Source: a virus. From it: DNA of 52,275 nucleotides. Positions within the stretch are counted from its first letter, which is position 1; every line of letters begins with the position of its first letter. Shown here piece after piece: positions 1 to 9,017 of the stretch. The notes under the pieces were generated by a model. The model worked only from the letters and a program-made list of their open reading frames with translations. It had not been told where the DNA came from and searched no databases. The DNA is taken from positions 1 to 52,275 of IMG/VR virus record IMGVR_UViG_3300047510_000217, one strand, 5' to 3'. The position numbers and the translations under genes were made by a program.

Positions 1-1
1 T

Positions 2-82
2 GCTTATGTAGAAAAAGAACCAACAGACACACTAGAAGGAGGCGCGGCATTCAAAGCAGTTAAAGTCGCGTATTCAATCTAA
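2..82 (+). CDS. C-terminal fragment of an upstream gene, probably a virion protein
   Basis: An open frame enters from the left edge and stops at the TAA at 80-82. Only 26 residues are visible, ending in KVAYSI. The stop overlaps the next start (TAATG), as is common in this genome, so this is the real end of a co-transcribed gene. Position just before structural genes suggests a virion protein, but the fragment is too short to identify. Confidence 0.7.
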   Translation, partial: AYVEKEPTDTLEGGAAFKAVKVAYSI

Positions 83-1359
83 TGGCACAGTATAATAAAA
101 ATACTAGAGAGTTCTTAAATCAAGAAAAAACATTATTCGAAGTTATGATGCTTTCGGATAACTGGGGAACTCGTGCCGATTTTCGCCCCGACTTCACGAG
201 CAAGAATAGATTAAAGACATCTCCATACGAAACATCATTCTTCAATACATTTCAGTTTGGTAAGGAAACTGATGTATGGGATGAGACCACATCAAATGGT
301 GGAACAGCGACATTCAACGCAAACCTTTCTGGTGTTGTAATGGCAGTAACTAATACTGCTGGTTCTGAAGTAATCCGTCAGACGAAGCATGTGATGAGAT
401 ACATTCCTGGCAGAACATCCACACTAAGCTTTGCTATTCGCTTACAAACGCCAGTAGTAGGTGTTCGTAGAAGATTTGGTTTGTTTGATGAGAACAACGG
501 CGTCTTCTTTGAGGATGCTGGAGATGGAAATTACTATTGTGTATTGAGAAGTAATACGACTGGTTCTGTAGTTGAGACCAGAGTTGCTAGAGCAGATTGG
601 AATGGAGACAAGTTAGATGGAAATGGCAGAAGTAAAATTACTGCTGATCCAAATGCCCAGCACATGATCAATATTGAATATGAGTGGTATGGTGCTGGTC
701 AAGTCAAATTCTCTTACACTATTGACGGCGAAACTCACAACATTCACACATTCAATACTGGAAATGTATTGAACACAGTTTGGTCAGCAACACCATTCTT
801 ACCCATTCGTTTGGAACTAAAGAATGTAACTGGTGCTGCTGGAACTCATTATCTTTATCAAGGTTCTAACTCAATCATTAGTGAGGGTGTGCCAGAGAAG
901 TTGGGAACAGGTCAGAATATTCTGACGCCATTAGCAGGTAGAACGATGACACTTGCTAATACTTTTTATCCAATAGTTAGCATTCGTTTGAAGAGCACAG
1001 CACTTCAAGGTATTGCTCTCCCAACGGCATTCCAAGCAGCGACAACTGATAATGCTAACATTTTTTATAAATTAGTTGTGAACGCAACTCTTACTGGTAC
1101 TTCGTGGGTTGATATGGCAGATCCAAATTCATTCACTCAATATGATCTTAGTGCTACAGGAATGACTGGTGGAACTGATATTGATGCTGGTTTTGTTGTT
1201 TCTGGTGCGAGCTCAACAATTCAAATCAACCCAAAAACATCAAACCAAATTGGCAGAAGTTCCATGGGGACTGTTTCTGATACTCTCACTCTCGCTGTTG
1301 CTTGCGGCAACGCAAACAAAAGTGCTATCGCTTCGATGACCTGGATAGAACAACGATGA
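82..1359 (+). CDS. Virion structural protein, beta-rich lectin-like fold
   Basis: 425 residues. The middle (about 90-270) resembles a widespread tailed-phage minor structural domain: a stretch around VMRYIPGRTSTLSFAIRL, then RRRFGLFDENNGVFFE, then alternating strands that end in a jelly-roll-like part (INIEYEWYGAGQVKFSY). This is the pattern of concanavalin/LamG-like sandwiches in baseplate or fibre proteins. No catalytic motif is visible. It lies immediately upstream of the packaging and tail block. The ATG overlaps the previous stop. The structural assignment comes from context and fold pattern; the exact role (fibre, baseplate decoration) is inferred. Confidence 0.7.
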   Translation: MAQYNKNTREFLNQEKTLFEVMMLSDNWGTRADFRPDFTSKNRLKTSPYETSFFNTFQFGKETDVWDETTSNGGTATFNANLSGVVMAVTNTAGSEVIRQTKHVMRYIPGRTSTLSFAIRLQTPVVGVRRRFGLFDENNGVFFEDAGDGNYYCVLRSNTTGSVVETRVARADWNGDKLDGNGRSKITADPNAQHMINIEYEWYGAGQVKFSYTIDGETHNIHTFNTGNVLNTVWSATPFLPIRLELKNVTGAAGTHYLYQGSNSIISEGVPEKLGTGQNILTPLAGRTMTLANTFYPIVSIRLKSTALQGIALPTAFQAATTDNANIFYKLVVNATLTGTSWVDMADPNSFTQYDLSATGMTGGTDIDAGFVVSGASSTIQINPKTSNQIGRSSMGTVSDTLTLAVACGNANKSAIASMTWIEQR

Positions 1360-2075
1360 AAAAGAAAGTTCCTACTGAAAAAGAAATCGCCAAGAAGCAT
1401 GGTGTCTCTGTTGACACCATTGTTAGACAGGCAGAGATTGGTTCAACTGTAGAACGCGAGCATGTTACCACACATGAAGAAGCTTACGGAATTGCTCTAC
1501 AGCATTTAGATGAGTTTCCAGATTACTACACACACTTACTTAAGATGGAAAAAGAACTAAAATCACAACACAAGAAAAGAACTGTCAAAGAAATGTGGGC
1601 AATCTGTGAAAACCATGTTGCGGTTGCCATGGGTAAAGAGATTGATGATGAAGGTGGTATGATCATGAGTCAACTCGATACTATTGAGAATGCAGTGACT
1701 CGTCTTCGCACAGTTGTAAGTGATCCTAAAATGCAACTACCAGGATGGGTGCAGTCTAAAGTAACTCTTGCTTGTGACTACATTGATACTGCTGCTGACT
1801 ACATGACAAGTAAGACTGAAGAGTATGTTGCTGAGGGGGCTGCTTGGACAAAAAAGTCTGGTAAGAATTCAGAAGGTGGTCTGAATGAAAAAGGAAGAAA
1901 ATCTTACGAGCGTGAGAATCCTGGAAGCGACCTTAAAGCACCTTCAAAGAAGGTTGGAAATCCCCGCAGGGCGTCGTTTTGTGCCAGAATGAAAGGAATG
2001 CGTAAAAGACAAAAAGATAAGAATAATACTGGCGAAGATCGTCTATCCAAATCTCTTCGTGCGTGGAATTGCTGA
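1356..2075 (+). CDS. Modular DUF5661/DUF6321-type protein
   Basis: 239 residues starting at the ATG that overlaps the previous stop (ATGA); an in-frame ATG 54 bases upstream lies inside the preceding gene and is not needed. Residues 5-65 (EKEIAKKHGVSVDTI..., then EFPDYYTHLLKME) match the DUF5661 module common in cyanophages. Residues 76-150 are a helical module. Residues 160-239 are basic (SGKNSEGGLNEKGRKSYE, then NPRRASFCARMKGMRKRQ) and fit DUF6321. Such modules recur in different combinations in cyanophage proteins; none has a known activity. It may be virion-associated given its neighbours. Confidence 0.75.
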   Translation: MKKKVPTEKEIAKKHGVSVDTIVRQAEIGSTVEREHVTTHEEAYGIALQHLDEFPDYYTHLLKMEKELKSQHKKRTVKEMWAICENHVAVAMGKEIDDEGGMIMSQLDTIENAVTRLRTVVSDPKMQLPGWVQSKVTLACDYIDTAADYMTSKTEEYVAEGAAWTKKSGKNSEGGLNEKGRKSYERENPGSDLKAPSKKVGNPRRASFCARMKGMRKRQKDKNNTGEDRLSKSLRAWNC

Positions 2076-2097
2076 CATAAAAAGTTATTATTGTAAC

Positions 2098-2125
2098 TTG
2101 ACAAACATTCATTACCCTATATAAT
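2098..2125 (+). promoter_or_regulatory. Consensus sigma70-type early promoter
   Basis: TTGACA at 2098-2103, 16-base spacer, TATAAT at 2120-2125: both hexamers are perfect. It lies in the 77-base gap before the zinc-ribbon gene and upstream of gp17, so it should let unmodified host RNA polymerase transcribe them early. Confidence 0.8.
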
Positions 2126-2152
2126 ATCATTACCGTATCAAGGTAAGACTCA

Positions 2153-2386
2153 ATGGATACAAAGACCTGCCCCAAATGTGGGGCGTGCTGGATCGGTGGG
2201 CAACACTACTGGGTAGGCACAAATAAGAAGGGGAATGAAACGGAACTCGCTTCATTGGTTTGTGATAGATCAGGTGATGATACCTGCATCAATCCTGCAA
2301 GAGGAACCACCAAAGGAGATGGGTGGGAAAAAAGATTAAATAGTATGCAAGAAATCGAAAAGGATATTAGAAGAGCAAATGAGTGA
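2153..2386 (+). CDS. Small zinc-ribbon protein of unknown function
   Basis: 77 residues. CPKCGACW at the N-terminus and two later cysteines (C39, C46) suggest a zinc ribbon; the rest is short and charged. It follows a consensus sigma70 promoter directly and overlaps the start of gp17 by 8 bases. In T4 the small terminase gp16 precedes gp17, but this protein has no resemblance to it. Function not recognised; a DNA-binding or packaging accessory role is only an inference from position. Confidence 0.7.
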   Translation: MDTKTCPKCGACWIGGQHYWVGTNKKGNETELASLVCDRSGDDTCINPARGTTKGDGWEKRLNSMQEIEKDIRRANE

Positions 2387-4040
2387 TAATGTATATCTTG
2401 GTAATCCTAATCTAAAGAAAGCTAATACCGCTATTAGTTTCACAAAGGATCAAGTCGAAGAGTTTATTAAATGCAAAGATGACCCAGTTTATTTTGCAAA
2501 GAACTATGTGAAGATCATCTCACTTGATGAAGGTCTTGTTCCTTTTGAGATGTATGATTTCCAAGAGAAACTCATTACTAACTTCCATACACATCGATTC
2601 AACATTGCCAAACTCCCAAGACAGACAGGAAAATCCACAACGGTTATTTCCTATCTGTTGCATTATGCTGTCTTCAACGACAATATTAAGATTGCTATTC
2701 TAGCAAACAAAGCAGAAACTTCAAGAGAACTTCTGTCTCGTTTGCAGTTGGCATATGAGAATCTTCCAAAGTGGATGCAGCAAGGTATTATAGCATGGAA
2801 CAAAGGTTCGATGGAACTGGATAACGGTTCCAAGATTATAGCAGCATCCACCTCATCATCTGCTGTTCGAGGAAACTCTTTCAACATCATCTTCCTTGAC
2901 GAGTTTGCGTTCGTTCCCAACCACATGGCAGAGCAGTTCTTTAGCTCTGTGTATCCTACTATCTCGTCAGGTAAGACCACAAAGGTTATTATCATTTCTA
3001 CCCCACAGGGTATGAATATGTTCTACAAGCTGTGGCACGACGCAGAGCGCGGCAGGAACGGCTACGTGCCCCTAGAAGTGCATTGGAGTGCAGTTCCTGG
3101 CAGAGATGAGGCATGGAAGCAGGAGACGATTAGAAACACCTCTGAGAGGCAATTTACACAGGAGTTTGAATGCGAGTTCTTAGGTTCGGTTGATACTCTT
3201 ATCTCTGCTGCTAAACTCAGAGCATTAGCATACGACGATCCAATCCAAGATAATGGTAAGGGATTGAAAGTTTACGAAGAAGCAAAGAAAGATCGTGATT
3301 ATATTATGACGGTCGATGTTTCTAGAGGAACCAATAATGACTTCTCGGCATTTGTAGTATTTGATGTAACTACACTGCCTTGGAAGATTGTTGCTAAGTA
3401 TCGAAACAATGAAATTAAACCTATTCTATTTCCAAATATCATAGATCAAGTTGCTAGAAATTATAACAAATGCTATATACTAATTGAAGTGAATGACATT
3501 GGTGAGCAGGTTGGAAACATCCTCCACTATGACTTAGAGTATCCAAACATCTTGATGTGTGCGATGAGAGGAAGAGCTGGGCAAATTGTCGGGCAAGGTT
3601 TCTCTGGCACCAAATCTCAACTTGGTTTAAAGATGTCTAAAGTGACAAAAAAAGTTGGATGCTCTAACTTAAAAACACTGATTGAAGATGACAAACTTAT
3701 TATACCAGATTATGAGATTATCAGCGAATTGACTACATTTATTCAGAAGAATCAATCATTTGAAGCGGATGATGGTTTTAATGATGACCTAGTAATGTGT
3801 CTAGTTATCTTTGCGTGGTTAGCGGTTCAACCTTATTTTAGGGAGATGACTGACAACGATGTTCGCAAAAGAATCTACGACGAACAAAAGAATCAAATTG
3901 AACAAGATATGGCTCCCTTCGGATTTATATCAGATGGATTGGATGAAGAAGAGAAAATAATAGACGAAGATGGAAATGTTTGGTATACAGATGGATACGG
4001 AAATCCATATGCAGATGTAGAATATATGTTGGGATACTAA
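2379..4040 (+). CDS. gp17: Terminase large subunit
   Basis: 553 residues (T4 gp17 has 610). This is the motor ATPase and headful nuclease that pumps DNA into the prohead through the portal. Walker A is LPRQTGKST (79-87), Walker B is NIIFLDEF (169-176) and the coupling motif is STPQG (207-211). The RNase H-like nuclease domain begins near 310 with TVDVSRG (D313) and D321 and has a downstream acidic NDD motif. The start overlaps the previous gene. No small terminase (gp16) is recognisable beside it. Confidence 0.97.
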   Translation: MSDNVYLGNPNLKKANTAISFTKDQVEEFIKCKDDPVYFAKNYVKIISLDEGLVPFEMYDFQEKLITNFHTHRFNIAKLPRQTGKSTTVISYLLHYAVFNDNIKIAILANKAETSRELLSRLQLAYENLPKWMQQGIIAWNKGSMELDNGSKIIAASTSSSAVRGNSFNIIFLDEFAFVPNHMAEQFFSSVYPTISSGKTTKVIIISTPQGMNMFYKLWHDAERGRNGYVPLEVHWSAVPGRDEAWKQETIRNTSERQFTQEFECEFLGSVDTLISAAKLRALAYDDPIQDNGKGLKVYEEAKKDRDYIMTVDVSRGTNNDFSAFVVFDVTTLPWKIVAKYRNNEIKPILFPNIIDQVARNYNKCYILIEVNDIGEQVGNILHYDLEYPNILMCAMRGRAGQIVGQGFSGTKSQLGLKMSKVTKKVGCSNLKTLIEDDKLIIPDYEIISELTTFIQKNQSFEADDGFNDDLVMCLVIFAWLAVQPYFREMTDNDVRKRIYDEQKNQIEQDMAPFGFISDGLDEEEKIIDEDGNVWYTDGYGNPYADVEYMLGY

Positions 4041-4267
4041 TGGATTTAGAAGATCAGTTTTCATTAGAGCATTTATTGTTTCGAGAAAGAACTTGTAGAG
4101 TTTGTGGCGAAACAAAAGATGTCATGACTGATTTTTATATCACTAGAAAACCAAAAAAATATCTACTTTCTTCTTATTCATACGAGTGTAAGGATTGCAC
4201 CATAAAAAGAATTACTAATAATAGAAAGGGTAAGAACCCAATCGTGTGGGAATATCCTGACTGGTAA
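4040..4267 (+). CDS. Small Cys4 zinc-finger protein
   Basis: 75 residues from the ATG overlapping the gp17 stop (TAATG). CRVCGE and CKDC about 30 residues apart form a CxxC...CxxC zinc knuckle. The pattern (TCRVCGETKDV...DFYI..., then ECKDC) is like the N-terminal zinc module found in phage endonuclease VII-type and HNH proteins, but no nuclease domain follows. It could be a stand-alone DNA-binding knuckle. Function unknown. Confidence 0.75.
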   Translation: MDLEDQFSLEHLLFRERTCRVCGETKDVMTDFYITRKPKKYLLSSYSYECKDCTIKRITNNRKGKNPIVWEYPDW

Positions 4268-4307
4268 TTTGTTCATGCATTGTTTCCCCATTTGAAATAA
4301 ACATTTT

Positions 4308-4315
4308 CATAAATA
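4308..4315 (+). promoter_or_regulatory. T4-type late promoter (CATAAATA) for gp18
   Basis: One mismatch from TATAAATA. The predicted start of transcription is six bases downstream, about 38 bases before the gp18 ATG, in a 91-base intergenic gap with a GAGGAG ribosome site at its end. Confidence 0.75.
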
Positions 4316-4358
4316 TTTGTAGTTAAAAAAATGAACTAATTTCATCGAGGAGAGAAAC

Positions 4359-6506
4359 ATGGCAGGTCAAGTATCACCTGGAATTGTTCTAAGAGAGCGT
4401 GATTTAACTGCTTCTACTATCGTAGGATCTCAAGCAAACACAGCTGCATTTGTTGGCAGTTTTGCAAAAGGACCAGTAGGAGTTATTACCAATATCACAA
4501 CAGAAAGAGAACTCTTAGAAACATTCGGTGCCCCAAATAACAATAATTACGAAGATTGGTTTGTTGCTTCAACTTTCCTTTCTTACGGCGGTCAACTTAA
4601 TGTTGTTCGTGTTGACGATACCGCATTAAAAAATGCCGTCACTGAGAATGGATCTCAAGTTACTGACGCAACAAAATTATATGTTGCAGATGCAGATCCA
4701 TTTACAGTTGGAGATATCGTAAAAGTTGACTCCGAATATTTTGCTGTTACCGCAAAATCAACTACAGGAGCAGAAAACTTAACGGTTACCAGAGCACAAC
4801 TTGGTTCATCCGCTGCTAATCATGCTAGTGGAGCAACGGTTACCAAGTGGAATTATGCCGATTCAGCGACCACAACAGTTGTTAACGAAGCTCTAGATTC
4901 TACAGAAAACATTTTTACTCTTACTGGTGGATCTGGATTCAACGTCGGATCATATGTAAAAATTACTAACAACGTAGATTCTACGACTGAAATTGTTTTA
5001 ATTACCGATGCTGAAGGATCAGATATTGTTGTAACTCGTGGTCAATTAGGAACAACCGCTGCAGCACAACCAACTTCAACAATCACAGCAACCGTATTAA
5101 CGTTTGCTGCTACTGCTACAACAACTACTCTTTCGGAAGTATATCCTAGAGTAACAACCACTGGCATTGCTGCTCCAACAATCAAGTCTCTACAAAATTA
5201 CGAGTCTGGTTTTTCAGGGTATACTTGGAAATTTGCTTCTCGCACTCCTGGAACTTGGTCCAATGATATTAGAGTTGCCTGGATTGATGGTAGTGTAGCA
5301 TCATATGACAGCGTAACCATTGGCGGAACTTCTTCACTATGGTCATCAGTTGCTGCTCAACCAGCAAGTCCAACCACTGGATCTTCCACAGCAGATGATT
5401 TACATGTTATTGTTTTAGATTCAACAGGATTAATTTTAGAAAGTTTCTTATATCTTTCACGCACCTCATCTGCTAAAGACACTCAAGGTGCTTCTAGATA
5501 TTATATTGATGTCATCAAAAACAAATCAGCATACATTTATGCTGGCGGTGGGGCACTCGGATCGAGTGGTTCTCTAGTTATGACTGGTGGAGTTGATGCA
5601 TATACAACTACAGTTTCTACCATCAATACTTCATTCGATCTTTTTGCTGATACGGAAGAAGTAGAAGTTGATTTCATTCTAACTGGTGGAAGTCTTGCTG
5701 TTGAAGCAGACCAAGTAACAAAATCACAGAAAGTCATTTCTATTGCCGCAAATAGAAAAGATTGTGTAGCATTCGTTTCTCCACATAATGGATTTGTTGG
5801 TCTCTCTTCGTCAACTGCTCAAAGAGATGACATCATCACATTCTTCAATAGTGTAGGAACCAGCACCTCATATGCAGTTTTTGATAGTGGATATAAGTAC
5901 ATCTATGATAGATTTGCTGACACATACAGATACATTCCATGTAACGGAGACGTTGCTGGTTTATGTGTTCAAACTTCAGCAACTTTAGAAGATTGGTATT
6001 CACCAGCTGGTACTCAAAGAGGAAATCTAAAGAGTGCAGTTAAGTTAGCATACACTCCAACAAAAACAGATAGAGACAAACTATACCAAAAGAGAATTAA
6101 CCCAATTGCTTCCTTCCCTGGACAAGGCGTAGTTCTATTTGGCGATAAGACTGCTTTAGCAACTCCAAGTGCTTTTGACAGAATCAATGTTCGTCGTCTC
6201 TTCCTCTCGATTGAAAAGAGAGTAAATCAACTAGCGAAAAATGTTCTCTTCGAATTAAATGATTCACAAACAAGAGGACAATTCTTCAACGCAGTGAATT
6301 CATATATGGCGGAAGTTAAAGCAAAGAGAGGAGTCACTGACTTCTTGGTTGTTTGCGATGAAACAAACAACACTGCAGATGTAATCGACAGAAATGAATT
6401 TGTCGCTGAAGTTTATGTACAACCTACAAGATCTATCAACTACATTACCATTACATTTGTTGCCACCCGCACTGGCGTGACTTTCTCTGAAGTTGTCGGT
6501 AGATAA
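4359..6506 (+). CDS. gp18: Contractile tail sheath protein
   Basis: 715 residues (T4 659). Polymerises around the gp19 tube and contracts at injection. The N-terminus (SPGIVLRERDLTAST, then FVGSFAKGPVG) and the C-terminal region (DVIDRNEFVAEVYVQPTRSINYITITFVATRTG) are typical of the family. Residues about 105-247 hold two similar blocks with VTRAQLGSSAA (143-153) and VTRGQLGTTAA (225-235), probably small inserted beta domains on the outer surface. Its own late promoter and a strong ribosome site fit its high copy number. Confidence 0.96.
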   Translation: MAGQVSPGIVLRERDLTASTIVGSQANTAAFVGSFAKGPVGVITNITTERELLETFGAPNNNNYEDWFVASTFLSYGGQLNVVRVDDTALKNAVTENGSQVTDATKLYVADADPFTVGDIVKVDSEYFAVTAKSTTGAENLTVTRAQLGSSAANHASGATVTKWNYADSATTTVVNEALDSTENIFTLTGGSGFNVGSYVKITNNVDSTTEIVLITDAEGSDIVVTRGQLGTTAAAQPTSTITATVLTFAATATTTTLSEVYPRVTTTGIAAPTIKSLQNYESGFSGYTWKFASRTPGTWSNDIRVAWIDGSVASYDSVTIGGTSSLWSSVAAQPASPTTGSSTADDLHVIVLDSTGLILESFLYLSRTSSAKDTQGASRYYIDVIKNKSAYIYAGGGALGSSGSLVMTGGVDAYTTTVSTINTSFDLFADTEEVEVDFILTGGSLAVEADQVTKSQKVISIAANRKDCVAFVSPHNGFVGLSSSTAQRDDIITFFNSVGTSTSYAVFDSGYKYIYDRFADTYRYIPCNGDVAGLCVQTSATLEDWYSPAGTQRGNLKSAVKLAYTPTKTDRDKLYQKRINPIASFPGQGVVLFGDKTALATPSAFDRINVRRLFLSIEKRVNQLAKNVLFELNDSQTRGQFFNAVNSYMAEVKAKRGVTDFLVVCDETNNTADVIDRNEFVAEVYVQPTRSINYITITFVATRTGVTFSEVVGR

Positions 6507-6545
6507 TTTTTTAAAAATCATTAACATTAGAGAGGTAACAAACAA

Positions 6546-7148
6546 ATGGCAATTTCAAGTAGCGTAAGTGGATTCTTACAGAATATTAAAAATGGCGTAA
6601 GACCTAATCTTTACGAAGTTGATATCACATTCCCTTCAACACTTTCTGTTAGCACGGATGAGGATACATTAACTGGTATTCTTTGCAAATCAGCTGCTCT
6701 TCCAGCATCAAACTTAGGTGTTATTGAAGTTCCTTTTAGAGGAAGAACAGTTAAGATTGCTGGAGACAGAACATTTGATACTTGGACGGCAACGTTCTTT
6801 AATGATGGTCCTAATGCTAGTTCAACAGGATTCAAAGTTCGTAAAGCATTTGAAAAATGGATGGATGCAATTAATCAGCACGAAAAAAATTCTGCTTCAT
6901 TAGTTGTCCCTTCAAGCACTGGATACACAGCAAACATTCTTGTTAAGCAATTAGAAAGATCTAATTCTGCTACTGGTAATGTTATTGCAACTTATAAATT
7001 ATGGGATTGTTTTCCAACCAACATTTCTCAAATTGATCTTGCTTATGACAGCAATGATCAGATTGAAGAATTCACAGTTGAATTCCAAGTTCAATACTGG
7101 ACAAGAGGGGAAGGAACCAGCGAAACTGACGTTGTAGCTGGCGCATAA
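6546..7148 (+). CDS. gp19: Tail tube protein
   Basis: 200 residues (T4 163). Builds the inner tail tube on the baseplate. The start follows GAGAGG and lies 39 bases after gp18. The sequence has the tube-family pattern: a short helix, RPNLYEVDITFPS, CKSAALPASNLGVIEVPFRGR, then GDRTFDTWTATFFND. The pairing with gp18 confirms it. Confidence 0.95.
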   Translation: MAISSSVSGFLQNIKNGVRPNLYEVDITFPSTLSVSTDEDTLTGILCKSAALPASNLGVIEVPFRGRTVKIAGDRTFDTWTATFFNDGPNASSTGFKVRKAFEKWMDAINQHEKNSASLVVPSSTGYTANILVKQLERSNSATGNVIATYKLWDCFPTNISQIDLAYDSNDQIEEFTVEFQVQYWTRGEGTSETDVVAGA

Positions 7149-7151
7149 ATA
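7144..7151 (+). promoter_or_regulatory. T4-type late promoter (CATAAATA) for gp20
   Basis: The octamer overlaps the last codon and stop of gp19. Predicted transcription start is about 7157, giving a 23-base leader before gp20. Confidence 0.7.
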
Positions 7152-7179
7152 TAGTATCGGTAAGTGAGACAATTTAAAT

Positions 7180-8799
7180 ATGAGTCAACTTTTTGGATTC
7201 TCAATCAAATCTAAACAGGAGGAATTGAAAGGTCAGTCCCCAATTCCTCCTTCTGCTGACGACGCGGTAACCACTGTAGCAGGTGGTTATTTTGGTTCGT
7301 ATGTGGATATTGATGGCGTAGCGCGTAATGAGTTTGATCTCATTAGGCGCTATCGTGATATGTCGATGCATCCAGAAGTTGACTCCGCTATTGACGAGAT
7401 CGTTAACGAAGCAATTAATTCTAGTTTAGATGATACTCCTATTTCAATTGAGTTGTCTAATTTAGATGTAAGCGAATCAATCAAGAAAAAAATTAGAGAA
7501 GAGTTTTTATATCTTCTCCGTCTTCTTCATTTTGATACCAGAGCTCATGAAATTTTTAGAACTTGGTATATTGATGGTAGACTATATTATCATAAAGTCA
7601 TTGATCTTGCTAATCCTAAAGCGGGTATTCTTGAACTCAGATACATCGATCCACTCAGAATCAAAAAAGTAAGAGTTCAAAATAAAGATCCTAAGTTAGC
7701 ACAAAATTTACAAGGTATTCAAGGAACCGCTTATCAATATGACTTTGGTGAGTATGTAGATTACTACATGTATAATCCTAAGGGATTCATCAGTTCAACC
7801 TTTGACGTTAACAACGCAACAAGTGGCGTCAAAATTGCGAATGATGCAATCACTTATGTTCAATCAGGTATTCAAGACCTCAACAAAAAGATGGTTTTGA
7901 GTTTCCTACACAAAGCAATCAAATCACTCAACCAGCTTCGCATGATCGAAGATGCGCTGGTTATCTATCGTTTGTCACGCGCACCAGAAAGAAGAATTTT
8001 CTACATCGATGTAGGCAATCTACCTAAGGTAAAGGCAGAGCAATACCTACGCGAAACAATGGCGCGTTACAGAAACAAACTCGTTTATGACGCACAGACT
8101 GGTGAGATTCGTGACGACAAAAAGCATATGAGTATGCTTGAGGACTTTTGGCTCCCCAGACGTGAAGGTGGCAGAGGAACAGAAATCACAACTCTGCCTG
8201 GTGGTCAAAATCTGGGCGAACTTAAGGATGTCGAATACTTCAAAAAGAAACTATACAACTCACTTAACCTCCCACCATCACGTTTAGATGATGCTAACCA
8301 AGGATTCTCACTTGGTCGTTCATCTGAAATTTTACGTGATGAACTTAAGTTTGCCAAGTGGATTGCAAGACTTCGTAAGAAGTTTAGCGCAATGTTCCAT
8401 GACATGCTAAAAACTCAACTCATTCTAAAAGGAGTTATTGCTCCAGAAGATTGGGAAGAAATGCAAGAGCATATTCAATATGACTATCATTTTGATAATC
8501 ATTTTGAAGAACTTAAGCAAGCAGAACTTATGGGCAATCGCCTACAAGTTGCTACTCAGTTAGATCCTTTCTTGGGTAAATATTATTCTATTGAATATGT
8601 CAGAAAGCAAGTTCTTATGCAATCTGATACAGAATATGATGAGATCACTAAGCAAATGGAATCCGAAATTGGAGAAGGTAAGATTCCTGATCCTATTCAC
8701 ACCAACTTGATGAATGCTGCATCACTTGAGGTTGGCGCAATGCCTCCACCACCTCCAGCACCTGCTGCTCCACCTAAACCCAAAACATCAGAAAAATAA
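7180..8799 (+). CDS. gp20: Portal vertex protein
   Basis: 539 residues (T4 524). Forms the dodecameric portal at one capsid vertex, nucleates prohead assembly and docks the terminase. Typical sequence includes RYRDMSMHPEVDSAIDEIVNEAI, then SLNQLRMIEDALVIYRLSRAPERRIFYIDVG, then DKKHMSMLEDFWLPRREGGRGTEI. The C-terminal tail is Pro/Ala-rich (MPPPPPAPAAPP). It is followed by gp67, gp21, gp22 and gp23 in the order known from T4. Confidence 0.97.
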   Translation: MSQLFGFSIKSKQEELKGQSPIPPSADDAVTTVAGGYFGSYVDIDGVARNEFDLIRRYRDMSMHPEVDSAIDEIVNEAINSSLDDTPISIELSNLDVSESIKKKIREEFLYLLRLLHFDTRAHEIFRTWYIDGRLYYHKVIDLANPKAGILELRYIDPLRIKKVRVQNKDPKLAQNLQGIQGTAYQYDFGEYVDYYMYNPKGFISSTFDVNNATSGVKIANDAITYVQSGIQDLNKKMVLSFLHKAIKSLNQLRMIEDALVIYRLSRAPERRIFYIDVGNLPKVKAEQYLRETMARYRNKLVYDAQTGEIRDDKKHMSMLEDFWLPRREGGRGTEITTLPGGQNLGELKDVEYFKKKLYNSLNLPPSRLDDANQGFSLGRSSEILRDELKFAKWIARLRKKFSAMFHDMLKTQLILKGVIAPEDWEEMQEHIQYDYHFDNHFEELKQAELMGNRLQVATQLDPFLGKYYSIEYVRKQVLMQSDTEYDEITKQMESEIGEGKIPDPIHTNLMNAASLEVGAMPPPPPAPAAPPKPKTSEK

Positions 8800-8802
8800 A
8801 TA
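8795..8802 (+). promoter_or_regulatory. Probable late promoter (AATAAATA) for gp67-gp21
   Basis: One mismatch from TATAAATA, overlapping the gp20 stop. Predicted start is about 8808, 15 bases before the gp67 ATG. Confidence 0.55.
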
Positions 8803-8822
8803 GTTTATTATAGGTTAATTAC

Positions 8823-9017
8823 ATGGACACTATTGAAGTTGTAAACGCTGTGCGCGATGGCAATCGCCTCGCTGCTATAGATAAAATTGCTGACATTCTT
8901 TACGGAAAAGCATCACAAGCAATGGGTGACTATAAGCAAATTGTTGCTAAGTCATTCTTTGATTCTCCAGAAGAGGAGGTAGAGTTCGAATCACCACAAG
9001 AGGAAACAGAAGAATGA
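8823..9017 (+). CDS. gp67: Prohead core protein
   Basis: 64 residues (T4 gp67 is 80). Small acidic internal prohead component: the N-terminus (MDTIEVVNAVRDGNRLAA) and Glu-rich tail fit the cyanophage gp67 family. It sits between the portal and prohead protease as in T4 and overlaps the gp21 start by ATGA. Confidence 0.85.
   Translation: MDTIEVVNAVRDGNRLAAIDKIADILYGKASQAMGDYKQIVAKSFFDSPEEEVEFESPQEETEE

Noticed and set aside
2153-2386. Zinc-ribbon gene as the small terminase gp16
   Set aside because: Position fits, but there is no resemblance to gp16, which is helical and lacks zinc cysteines.
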